Source: Bacteroides sp. (GTDB lineage Bacteria > Bacteroidota > Bacteroidia > Bacteroidales > Muribaculaceae). Taken from it: 64,000 nt of DNA. Positions 10,071 to 18,500 of the stretch are shown one piece after another. The notes under the pieces were generated by a model. The model did not search any database and had not been told where the DNA came from. It saw only the letters and a program-made list of their open reading frames with translations. Position numbers and translations under genes: made by a program. The stretch spans positions 73,781 to 137,780 of the forward strand of contig JAAVCH010000031.1 of assembly GCA_014802425.1 (NCBI GenBank), given 5' to 3'. Numbering within the stretch: the first letter of the stretch is position 1; each line of letters begins with the position of its first letter.

Positions 10071-11006
10071 TCACGAGAGTTCGAGCATCCGCTCGATGGG
10101 GCGCAGGGCCTTGGCGGCGAGTTCCGGCTCCACGATTATTTCAGGTGATTCCTCGCGCAGGCAGCGGGCCACTTTTTCGAGCGTCGACATCTTCATGTAG
10201 TCGCATTCATTGCACTGGCACTCGGCATCCTCCGCCGGGGCCGGGAGGAATGTCTTGCCGGGGCATTCGCGGCGCATCTCGAAGAGGATGCCGCTCTCGG
10301 TGACCACGATGTACTCCCGGGCGTCGTCGGTGCGGGCGAAGTCGAGCAGGGCGGCTGTGGAGCCTACCTTGTCGGCCACCATCTGGAGCGGACGCCGGCA
10401 CTCGGGATGCACGAGTATCTTGGCGCCGGGATGCGCCTTCTTCATGTCGAGTATGGCCTGGATGGAGAATCGCTCGTGGACATGGCATGCGCCGTCCCAG
10501 AGGAGCATCCGCCGTCCTGTGACGGAGTTTATGTATTCCCCGAGGTTATGGTCGGGGCCGAAGATGATCTTCTCGTCCTGCGGAAGCGACTCGATTATCT
10601 TGCGGGCGTTGCCGGAGGTGACCACTATGTCGGTGTGCGCCTTTACGGCGGCCGATGTATTGACGTAGCTTACCACGGTATGGTCCGGATGCTCCGCCAC
10701 GAAAGCGGCGAACTCCTTCGGATCGCAGCTGTCGGCCAGCGAGCATCCGGCTTCGGCGTCGGGCACGAGCACCTTCTTGCCGGGGCATAGAATCTTGGCG
10801 GTCTCTCCCATGAAGTGGACACCGCACATGACAATGATGTCGGCGTCGGTCTGTGCCGCCTTACGGGCCAGCGCGAGGGAGTCGCCTATGAAGTCGGCGA
10901 TTTCCTGGATTTCGTCGCGCTGATAATAGTGGGCCATGATGAGCGCATTCTTCTCGCGCTTGAGCCGGAGGATTTCCTCCTTAAGGTTTTCCTGGGTCAT
11001 ATTCAT
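10071..11006 (-). CDS. nadA: Quinolinate synthase A
   Basis: This [4Fe-4S] enzyme condenses iminoaspartate with dihydroxyacetone phosphate to give quinolinate in NAD synthesis. The 311-residue length is typical. Motifs visible are the N-terminal MAHYYQRDEIQEIADFIGDS, MCGVHFMGETAKIL (first cluster cysteine), VTSGNA, FGPDHNLGEYI, HPECRRP (second cysteine) and AECQCNECDYMKM (third cysteine region). The usual partners nadB and nadC are not next to it. It heads a tight operon with the SpoU methyltransferase and glycosyltransferase. The long non-coding TTATTGACA-rich region lies just upstream. Confidence 0.97.
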   Translation of the reverse strand: MNMTQENLKEEILRLKREKNALIMAHYYQRDEIQEIADFIGDSLALARKAAQTDADIIVMCGVHFMGETAKILCPGKKVLVPDAEAGCSLADSCDPKEFAAFVAEHPDHTVVSYVNTSAAVKAHTDIVVTSGNARKIIESLPQDEKIIFGPDHNLGEYINSVTGRRMLLWDGACHVHERFSIQAILDMKKAHPGAKILVHPECRRPLQMVADKVGSTAALLDFARTDDAREYIVVTESGILFEMRRECPGKTFLPAPAEDAECQCNECDYMKMSTLEKVARCLREESPEIIVEPELAAKALRPIERMLELS

Positions 11007-11162
11007 CGTTCGTGATGGAGAGGTGGATTCATCGGATGGGTCAGGAGAGCGGCCGCCGCCGGCGAAAGGTGCCGGCCGTCTCCCGGCCTTTATTTATTAT
11101 TATTGGTGATGATTTTTAAAAATGAAAAAATTCAAATCAATAATAACAACAACAATAAAAGC

Positions 11163-11557
11163 TGTCAATAACTGACAATAACTTTTGGCCTAAAAATTTG
11201 CATATTTGGTTATTAACGTCAGCTGTCGGGCTGTTGACAGGTTATTGACAACCGCCTATGCTCATTATCACGTGGATACGCACGTTATTGACAGGCGTGT
11301 CGGGATGGCAAAGTTACTAAAAAATCCTCAAATCCGGGACTGTGGCCTGTCAAAAAACGGCCTATAACCGGTCAAACCGGCTGTCAAGAACATGCCCGGT
11401 TATAGACAGGGACCCGTGAACCGGGCCGGATGTAAAAAAATCCGGTTTTCCAAATCTTGCTGAAAATGAGTTATCGACCTGTTGTTGACATGGTTATAGA
11501 CGGGATATTGACAGGTTTCAGGCCACTTTTCGACAAGTTATTGACAAGTTATTGACA
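11163..11557. other. Cluster of TTATTGACA-type 9-mers (candidate oriC or iteron region)
   Basis: The 755-base gap 11007-11761 holds no gene. It contains five exact TTATTGACA copies (11163-11171 on the minus strand; 11242-11250, 11285-11293, 11538-11546 and 11549-11557 on the plus strand). Many near matches are interspersed, such as TTATAGACA at 11400, TTATCGACC at 11471, TTGTTGACA at 11482, ATATTGACA at 11505 and TTTTCGACA at 11527. The last three units (11527, 11538, 11549) are spaced exactly 11 bases. An A+T-rich block lies at 11090-11215. The layout resembles DnaA-box arrays or plasmid iterons, though the 9-mer differs from the classical TTATCCACA. Confidence 0.6.
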
Positions 11558-11708
11558 GGGTTCCCGGTGGTTTTTTCCCTTTTTATGCCTGACGCGGGAG
11601 CCCTCGGAGACGGGAATCGACAGTCAGGGATGGCCGAAGGCGGGAGGATGAAGGGGAGGCTTTGAGGAGGGGATGGAGGGGCTTGGCGCGGACCGATGGA
11701 GGGAAAAT

Positions 11709-11742
11709 AAAAAGCCGCGTCCCGGGGGGGACACGGCTTTTA
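11709..11742 (-). terminator. Intrinsic terminator of the 2-oxoacid oxidoreductase operon
   Basis: A G+C-rich hairpin whose arms read AAAAGCCG..GTCCC and GGGAC..CGGCTTTT is followed on the minus strand by a T-rich run. It lies about 20 bases after the gamma-subunit stop codon. Confidence 0.85.
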
Positions 11743-11761
11743 TTGCAAGGGTGCGGAGTGA

Positions 11762-12304
11762 TTACTTCTTCAGGAGAGCGCGGCCTTTTTCGATGGCCTG
11801 CTCATTGAGGGGGATGAGCTTGTGGTGACGCTCGGGGAGGGATTTCTTGAGGCCCTTGATCACATTCTCCATGGGAAGCTTATAGCGCATGGCTTCGAGC
11901 AGGGCGCCCATCACCACCATGTTGTAGGCCTTGGAATTGCCGATCTCGAGAGTGGCGTCCATGGCGTCGATGGGGTAGATGGTGATGTCTTCGCGGGTGG
12001 GGTGGTTGTGGATGCCGTTGGTGTCGTAGATGAGGATACCGCCGGGCTTCACCTTCGGGGCGAATTTATCGAGGCTCTGCTGGTTGAGGGCGATGACGTT
12101 GTCATAGCTGTCGAGCACGGGGGAGGAGATCTTCTCGTCGGAGAGGATCACGGTGACGTTGGCTGTGCCGCCGCGCTGTTCGGGACCGTAGGAGGGCATC
12201 CATGTAACCTCCTTGTCGTCCATAAGTCCGGAGTAAGCGAGGATCTTGCCCATAGAGAGGACACCTTGACCGCCGAATCCGGCAATGATGATTTCTTCTT
12301 TCAT
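11762..12304 (-). CDS. 2-oxoacid:ferredoxin oxidoreductase, gamma subunit
   Basis: This 180-residue subunit belongs to the gamma (catalytic gamma-domain) family of ferredoxin-dependent 2-oxoacid oxidoreductases. The visible signature is GFGGQGVLSMGKILAYSG followed by the substrate-side motif SYGPEQRGGTANV. It is the last of four genes in the order ferredoxin-alpha-beta-gamma on the minus strand, all in the same orientation with short gaps. The complex oxidatively decarboxylates a 2-oxoacid to an acyl-CoA with reduction of ferredoxin. Whether the acid is 2-oxoisovalerate (Vor) or 2-oxoglutarate (Kor) cannot be settled by eye. Confidence 0.93.
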   Translation of the reverse strand: MKEEIIIAGFGGQGVLSMGKILAYSGLMDDKEVTWMPSYGPEQRGGTANVTVILSDEKISSPVLDSYDNVIALNQQSLDKFAPKVKPGGILIYDTNGIHNHPTREDITIYPIDAMDATLEIGNSKAYNMVVMGALLEAMRYKLPMENVIKGLKKSLPERHHKLIPLNEQAIEKGRALLKK

Positions 12305-12394
12305 GATCTTATGAGGTAATTGAGCGGCTTCCGGGGGATGACGGGGCCTTTTTCCGGGCCGGCCGCCGTTTCCGGGGGCCGCAAGAGGTTATTT

Positions 12395-13156
12395 TCAGAT
12401 GTTCTTGAGGTCGCCGAGGGGATATTTCGGGAACATGTTCTCGGCCATCCATTCGTTGGCCTTTTCGGGGCTCATCTTCCAGCCGGAGTTGCAGGTGGAC
12501 ACTACCTCCACCACCGAGGTGCCGCGCTTTGCGATGGCGTTCTCGAAGGCCTTCTTAAGGGCGGCCTTTGTCTTGCGCACGTTGCCGGGGGTGTGTACGG
12601 ACTGGCGTGTCACGTAGCAGGTACCGTCGAGGATGGCCATGAGGTTGGTGATTTCCAGCGGGTGTCCGTTGAGGTCGACGCGGCGTCCGTAGGGAGTGGT
12701 GGCAGTCTTCTGGCCCACGAGGGTGGTGGGGGCCATCTGGCCGCCTGTCATGCCGTAGATGGCGTTGTTGACGAAGATCATGACGATGTTCTCGCCACGG
12801 TTGGCGGCGTGGATCGACTCTGCGGTGCCGATGGCCGACATGTCGCCGTCGCCCTGGTAGGTGAAGAGCACGTTCTCGGGCCAGAGGCGGGAAGCGGCTG
12901 TGGCCACTGCCGGTGCGCGTCCGTGGGCGGCTTCGATCCAGTCGACGTCGATGTAGTTGTATGCGAATACGGCGCATCCTACGGGCGATACGCCTACGGT
13001 GCGGTCAGTGATGCCGAGTTCGGCGATGACCTCGGCGAGGATCTTGTGGATCACGCCGTGGCTGCAGCCGGGGCAGTAGTGCATGTGTACCTGGTCGAGG
13101 AGTTCGGGTGCGGCGTACACCTTATTCTCGGGGCGGATGATATCTTGCATTTCCAT
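12395..13156 (-). CDS. 2-oxoacid:ferredoxin oxidoreductase, beta (TPP-binding) subunit
   Basis: This 253-residue subunit binds thiamine pyrophosphate. The TPP/Mg motif appears as YQGDGDMSAIGTAE followed by FVNNAIYGMTGGQMAPTT. The N-terminal CPGCSHG is typical of beta subunits of this family. It sits between the alpha and gamma subunit genes, 23 bases after alpha and 90 bases before gamma. Together with them and the small ferredoxin it should form a cytosolic four-subunit enzyme of amino-acid or TCA-type 2-oxoacid metabolism in an anaerobe. Confidence 0.95.
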   Translation of the reverse strand: MEMQDIIRPENKVYAAPELLDQVHMHYCPGCSHGVIHKILAEVIAELGITDRTVGVSPVGCAVFAYNYIDVDWIEAAHGRAPAVATAASRLWPENVLFTYQGDGDMSAIGTAESIHAANRGENIVMIFVNNAIYGMTGGQMAPTTLVGQKTATTPYGRRVDLNGHPLEITNLMAILDGTCYVTRQSVHTPGNVRKTKAALKKAFENAIAKRGTSVVEVVSTCNSGWKMSPEKANEWMAENMFPKYPLGDLKNI

Positions 13157-13179
13157 TGTGTCAGATTTAGGGCTCTAAA

Positions 13180-14262
13180 TTATTTGATGAGTTTCTCCTC
13201 GAGTGCCACTACGACTTCGTCCGGGCTGGGGATGATGCCGCCGAGGCGGCCGAAATGCTCCACGGGGAGTGAGTCGTGCACTGCGAGGCGCACGTCCTCG
13301 ATCATCTGGCCGGCGTTGAGCTCGACGCAGAGGATACCCTTCTTGCCTTCTGCGGCGCGGGCGATGGCGTCGGTCGGGAAGGGCCAGAGGGTGATGGGGC
13401 GCACGATGCCGACCTTGATTCCCTTTTCTGCGGCCATTTCCTTGGCCTTTGTGCAGATACGGGCTATCGAGCCGAAGGCCACGATGAGGTAGTCGGCTCC
13501 TTCGACGTCGATTTCCTCCCAGCGGGTCTCGTTCTTCTCGATTTCGCGGTAGCGGGCCTGGAGCTCGTGGTTGATGACCTCCATGCGTGCCGATTCAAGT
13601 TCGAGCGAGGTGATGACGTTGCGCTTGCGGCCGTCCTTGCGGCCGTCGGCAGCCCAGGGGCACTGGCGGCGGATTTCCTCGTCGGTGCGGCGCGGACGCT
13701 GCTCGGGGAGCACCACCTTCTCCATCATCTGGCCCACGATGCCGTCGGCCAGGATCATGGCGGGGTTGGTGTATTTGAACGCCAGGTCGAAGCCGAGGCC
13801 TACGAAGTCCACCATTTCCTGCACCGTGGCGGGAGCGAGCACGATCAGGTGGTAGTCGCCGTGGCCGCCTCCCTTGCAGGCCTGGAAGTAGTCGGCCTGG
13901 GAGGGCTGGATGGTGCCGAGGCCCGGGCCTCCGCGCATCACGTTGAGGATGAGCGCGGGCAGCGATGCTGCCGCGATGTAGGAGATGCCCTCCTGCTTGA
14001 GGCTGACGCCGGGGGAGGACGACGATGTCATGACGGCCTTGCCGGTGGCGGCGCCGCCGTAGACCATATTGATTGCAGCCACTTCGGATTCAGCCTGGAG
14101 CACAACCATGCCGGTCGTCTCCCAAGGCATGAGTTCCTCAAGTGTCTCAAGTACTTCGCTCTGGGGGGTGATGGGGTAACCGAAGTATCCGTCGCAGCCG
14201 TAGCGGATGGCGGCGTGCGCGATGGCCTCGTTACCCTTCATGAGTCTTACCTCTTCTTTCAT
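13180..14262 (-). CDS. vorB: 2-oxoacid:ferredoxin oxidoreductase, alpha subunit (VorB-like)
   Basis: This 360-residue subunit carries the pyrimidine-binding domain of the ferredoxin-dependent oxidoreductase. Visible features are KGNEAIAHAAIRYGCDGYFGYPITPQSE, the conserved glutamate context VLQAESEVAAINMVYGG, TSSSSPGVSLKQEGISY, and RGGPGLGTIQPSQADY (given here in shortened stretches). This set is close to annotated 3-methyl-2-oxobutanoate dehydrogenase subunit VorB proteins of Bacteroidales. It follows the ferredoxin gene and precedes beta. The predicted reaction is 2-oxoisovalerate plus CoA to isobutyryl-CoA, CO2 and reduced ferredoxin; a 2-oxoglutarate enzyme is the main alternative. Confidence 0.9.
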   Translation of the reverse strand: MKEEVRLMKGNEAIAHAAIRYGCDGYFGYPITPQSEVLETLEELMPWETTGMVVLQAESEVAAINMVYGGAATGKAVMTSSSSPGVSLKQEGISYIAAASLPALILNVMRGGPGLGTIQPSQADYFQACKGGGHGDYHLIVLAPATVQEMVDFVGLGFDLAFKYTNPAMILADGIVGQMMEKVVLPEQRPRRTDEEIRRQCPWAADGRKDGRKRNVITSLELESARMEVINHELQARYREIEKNETRWEEIDVEGADYLIVAFGSIARICTKAKEMAAEKGIKVGIVRPITLWPFPTDAIARAAEGKKGILCVELNAGQMIEDVRLAVHDSLPVEHFGRLGGIIPSPDEVVVALEEKLIK

Positions 14263-14354
14263 ATCAGATGTTGGGTGTTAATCAAGGTTTGGAGTTTCAG
14301 GTTTTGGATTGAGTCTTTCTGTCTTTCTCTCAGTCGATACTTGCGTCGGGACTC

Positions 14355-14585
14355 TCAGTCAGCTTTTACGCGATATACCTCGATGCAGGCGTCCGGGCAT
14401 ACCCAGGCGCATGAGCAGCAGCCTGTGCAATTGTCGGGATTGGCCATGTAAGCGTAGTGATAACCGCGGTCATTGACTTCGTTTGCCTGGAGGGAAAGGG
14501 TGTCCGTAGGACATGCCACCACACAGAGGTTACATCCCTTGCAACGCTCGACGTTGACAGTGACGGCTCCTTTAACTTTTGCCAT
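14355..14585 (-). CDS. 4Fe-4S ferredoxin, delta subunit of the 2-oxoacid oxidoreductase
   Basis: This 76-residue ferredoxin has two CxxCxxCxxxC cluster motifs, seen as CKGCNLCVVACP near residue 15 and CTGCCSCAWVCPDAC near residue 53. It would pass electrons from the TPP subunits to free ferredoxin. The reading frame extends upstream to 14642, but the ATG at 14585 gives the usual MAKVKGAVTVNVERC start, and the extra 19 residues are not ferredoxin-like. It is the first gene of the four-gene operon, 92 bases before alpha, with a -7 box at 14656-14663. Confidence 0.93.
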   Translation of the reverse strand: MAKVKGAVTVNVERCKGCNLCVVACPTDTLSLQANEVNDRGYHYAYMANPDNCTGCCSCAWVCPDACIEVYRVKAD

Positions 14586-14655
14586 ATGTTGTTGATTTTT
14601 AAATGGTTGGCGGCAGCCTGACGGCATGCGCCTGTTTTTCATGATGTTATCTCCA

Positions 14656-14663
14656 CAAATATA
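14656..14663 (-). promoter_or_regulatory. -7 box for the oxidoreductase operon
   Basis: The minus strand reads TATATTTG about 70 bases before the ferredoxin start codon. No clear -33 element is visible at the usual spacing. Confidence 0.45.
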
Positions 14664-14722
14664 GTGGTTTTCGGGGAGTTTTTATGTTAATTCGGGAGAA
14701 TTTATACTCACTTGTGAGTATG

Positions 14723-15433
14723 TTATACAACATATTCTTCGCGATGTTTCCTCAGCCAGTCGGTGAGGATGCGCATCCCTTCGGTGGCTTTAGCACGGAT
14801 AACACGCACGCCTGCAGGGGTCTGGGCCGGATTGGGGTCGATGTAGAACACCGGCACGCCCGGACGCACGTAATGCAGCAGTCCGGCCGCCGGATATACC
14901 GCAAGTGAGGTACCGATCACCACGAACACGTCGGCCTCGCGCACCAGTTCCACGGCAGGCTCGATCATCGGCACCGCCTCCTGGAAGAACACTATGTGCG
15001 GGCGCATGAGGTCGCCCCGGCGTCCGCGTGTCTGCGGGGTGGTGTCGGGGGAGTCGGGGGTGAGCGACTCGATATAGTCGGGGTCGCTGACGGAGCGTAT
15101 CTTCATCAGCTCGCCGTGGAGGTGGAGCACCCTGCTCGATCCGGCGCGCTCGTGGAGGTCGTCGACATTCTGGGTGATGACGTAGACGTCGAAGTCTTTC
15201 TCAAGGTCGGCCAGGGCGCGGTGGGCCGCGTTGGGCTCGCTCTCCAGGAGGGCTCGGCGGCGTGCGTTGTAGAATTCATGCACCAGGGCCGGATTGCGGC
15301 GGAAGCCGTCGGCCGAGGCCACGTCCATCACTGGGTAGTTCTCCCACAGTCCGCCTGCGTCGCGGAAGGTGGATATGCCGCTTTCGGCCGAAATGCCGGC
15401 TCCTGTCGACACTACTAATTTGGGCTTCTTCAT
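14723..15433 (-). CDS. cobB: Sirtuin-type NAD-dependent protein deacylase lacking zinc cysteines
   Basis: This 236-residue cytosolic enzyme would remove acyl groups from protein lysines using NAD. The sirtuin core is clear: GAGISAESGISTFRDAGGLW for NAD binding, TQNVDDLHERAGS and the catalytic histidine in LHGELMK. Further on are RPHIVFFQEAVP and GTSLAVYPAAGLL. The region after the catalytic histidine, where four cysteines normally hold zinc, has none; the segment from about residue 111 to 138 is proline/aspartate-rich instead. Related Bacteroidales sirtuins are also known to be divergent here, so this is probably a lineage trait. Activity is therefore likely but unproven. Confidence 0.92.
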   Translation of the reverse strand: MKKPKLVVSTGAGISAESGISTFRDAGGLWENYPVMDVASADGFRRNPALVHEFYNARRRALLESEPNAAHRALADLEKDFDVYVITQNVDDLHERAGSSRVLHLHGELMKIRSVSDPDYIESLTPDSPDTTPQTRGRRGDLMRPHIVFFQEAVPMIEPAVELVREADVFVVIGTSLAVYPAAGLLHYVRPGVPVFYIDPNPAQTPAGVRVIRAKATEGMRILTDWLRKHREEYVV

Positions 15434-15506
15434 ATCGGAAAAGTTATTTGGGATTGACCGGAAAAATCAAGGGAATGAGGATTTTCCCGATAGTGATAAA
15501 ACGCAG

Positions 15507-15536
15507 GCGGGACGCCGACAATTGTCGGCGTCCCGC
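15507..15536 (-). terminator. 30-bp perfect palindrome, terminator of the 1206-residue protein gene
   Basis: The 15-base arms pair without a mismatch around the centre AATT. On the minus strand a short T run follows. It lies 30 bases after the stop codon of the large secreted protein gene. Confidence 0.8.
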
Positions 15537-15565
15537 TGAAAAAATGTATCCGGAAGCGGATGCGC

Positions 15566-18500
15566 TTACTTCACTACGGTCTTATAGGTCTTTCCGCCCA
15601 CGTTGACGAAGTAGATTCCCGTGGCGGCCGGGATGTGCTCGACCGGTGCGGCGGTGCGGAAGTCGGCGAGGCGTCCGTCGGCGGTGTAGACGGCCACTGT
15701 CTGTCCGGCTGCTCCGAGCACGTCGATGGCGCCGGGGTTGCCGAGCACGCGGACGGCTGTGAAGTCGATCTCGGCCATTCCTGCCGGGCCCGGTACGGCT
15801 TCGTTGGAGAAGAGCGACTCGCCGCGGCCGGCGTAAAGCGTGGTCACGCGGTAGGTGGCTCCGGCGGGGGAGTTCTCGACTACGAACTTATTGCCGCTGA
15901 CAGGCTCCGTGTTGAGGCGTTCGTCGCCTCGGTATACGTTGTAGCCCTCGATGGTGAGGTCGGCCGCTGTTCCGGCGGGTATGTAGTTGATGTCGTCGAG
16001 CATCAGCACGAACATGTCGCGCGACACGCAGCGGATGGCGAAGTACTGGGTGTTCTCGGGGAGCGTGTAGTAATACTGGGTCCAGCTCCATGGCACTGAG
16101 TTGACGGCGTCGAGTTTCTCGAAGTCGGAGAGGTTGGAGCCGGTCGTGGAGTACCATACCTCGAAGCTTTCGTCGCAGTCGGCGAGCATCGACTTGGCCC
16201 AGAACGAAACAGTCTGCGAGGCTCCGCAGAGGCGGGGCGAGATGGCCCAGTCGTCAGACTTCATGCTCGTGTATTCCTCGTCGGTCACGGCCATGGAGAT
16301 GATGTACTTGTTGCCGGAGTGGGCCTTGTAGTACTGCGGGTCGGAGAAGTTCTCGCAAAGCGGGGCGTAAGCGGCGTCGCATACCCACCATGACTGACGG
16401 CTCATCGCCGTGGGAGCTCCCTGCGGGAGTTCGAAGCCGCCGGGCTCGAATCCGTAGATGAAGAGCTTGTCGACGTCGACGAATGTCCAGCCTGTCACTG
16501 AGGTGGCCCAGGGAGCGGCTGTCTCGAATGTCTCGGTGACGTCGTCGGAGAATGCCGTGGTCACGTCGGGCGCGCTCCAGGAGAGTGTCACTTCAGCGGG
16601 TTTCCCTTCGGGATATTCTGCCTTGAGGTCGCTGACGGTCGGGTAGTTGGGGGTGATGGTGAGTACGTTGAGGTCCTCCATCGTATCGTTGGCGGGGTTC
16701 TGGTCGCCGGCGAGGCTGACGCGCACCGTGTAGCTGACATTCTCGGGAGTGAGGATGGTGTGGGGCACGTTGAGCGTCACCGTGGCGTGGCCGTCGGAGG
16801 CGAGCGAGGCCACTTTCTGCTCGGCCACTGTCTTGCCGTCGGTCTCGGCCGTCACGGTGAACTCGCCGGCGTCCTTGAGGCCTGCGTTGTTGACGGTGAC
16901 GGCGAATGATGCCGAGTTGCCTGTCTTCACGCCTTCGTTGAAGTCCACATCCTTGATTTCGAGGTCGTTGTCGAAGCGGTCGCGCACCTGAAGGTTGTCG
17001 AACTGCACGTACTGGTAGGAGTTGGTGGTGAAGATGATGAAGAACTGCACGTTCTTGCCGGCATGGTCCTTGAGCGAATGCTCGATGCGGTGCCATCCCT
17101 CGGTCTTGAAGTCGGAGAGGGTGTAGGTGGCTTCGCTGACTAATTCCTTGCCTTCGCTGACGAGTATCTCTATCGTGTTGGCGTTAGGCTCGTCGACGTA
17201 GTAATTGTAGGCGTAGAATGTCAGCATCGGGTTCTTGGTGTCGGCCAGGCTCACCTTGGCTGTCTGGAGGTAGGCCTGCGAGCCCTGGTATGCTCCGAAC
17301 ATATAGAGCATTCCGTTGTCGCCGTCCTGGGTGGCCATTTCCTCGAAAGTGCGGTCGGAGCCGTTGGTGATGTAGCTCATGGTGTCGGAGCTTCCGGTGA
17401 CGTAGCTGTAGACCGTGTTGAGGTTGGGGAATGAATCCTCATAGGGCGCGGTCCAGGGCTCGCCGACGGGCACCTGTTCGGTCAGGACCGACATTTCGTT
17501 TTCGCCGGCCGAATTCTCGGCCGTCACCCCGAACTGCCAGAAGAGCTGTTCCTCGCCAGGAATCATGATCTGGAACGTGTGCTCGGTCTCAGTGAGGTCC
17601 TTGGCTATCTTGATCCATGTGCCCTGCACGTAGGTGTAGATGTTGTAGGTGACGGATTCGGGACGCACGGGATTGCCGTCGATGTTGGTGGTGACGGGGC
17701 TCCAGTTCACGGTCACCCATCCGTATTCATCGGTCTCGTAGGCGTTGGCCTCAAGAGGACAGGAGGGGAGGTTGATTCCGGCGAATGATGTGATCTTCGC
17801 CATCACGCCCTCGCCGTAACGGTTGTGGGCCACTGCCTCGTAGGTGTGCTCGCCGGGGGTCAGTCCGTCAGCCTCCTTGTCGGTGAAGGTGAGTTCCTCG
17901 CCGAGCGCGGGTTTCTCGAAGGTATGGATGAGGGTGCCGTCGCGGAAGAGCTCCACTTTGGTGAGTTCTTCGAGGGCGCCGCCGTTGAGGTCTTCGGAGG
18001 GAGCGGTGAGGGTGAGCGTGATCTCGTTGGCTCCGTCGATGTCGGGGACAGCGGCGAATTCGGTGATGGCTGTCGGGATGGCGCCTTCGGTGGCGGGGCC
18101 TATCTTGAAGTTGGAGGCCATGATGTACCATCCGGAGGGGCCGGTGATGTTGTGGAGCGCGATGTATACGGGCTCGTCGGAGTCGGAGGTGATTGTGCCG
18201 GAGAAGGTCTTGACGGTGGAGTTGTTGAACCATGTGGCCGGAATCGCCGTCATCGTCATGGCCTCGCGGTTCTGCGCGTAGCCGTAGACGATCTCGAATT
18301 TTCCGGGGAAGTCGGAGTCACGCAGGCGCATGTCGATCGACACTGTATGGTGCCCACCCTTCATGAGCTTCACCGGGGGGAAGAAGAGCCAGTCGTCGGC
18401 GCCGTCGGGGCCCACGTCGCAGGTCACCTCATCGGTGTAGTCGGTCCAGGTATTGCCGTCGCCGTTGGCGTCGAGCACCTTCACGAAGTCGAGTTCGGCG

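Noticed and set aside
11163..11557. Reading the TTGACA within TTATTGACA as sigma-70 -35 boxes
   Set aside because: Bacteroidota primary promoters use TTTG and TAnnTTTG rather than TTGACA/TATAAT, no paired -10 boxes were found, and copies occur on both strands without genes.
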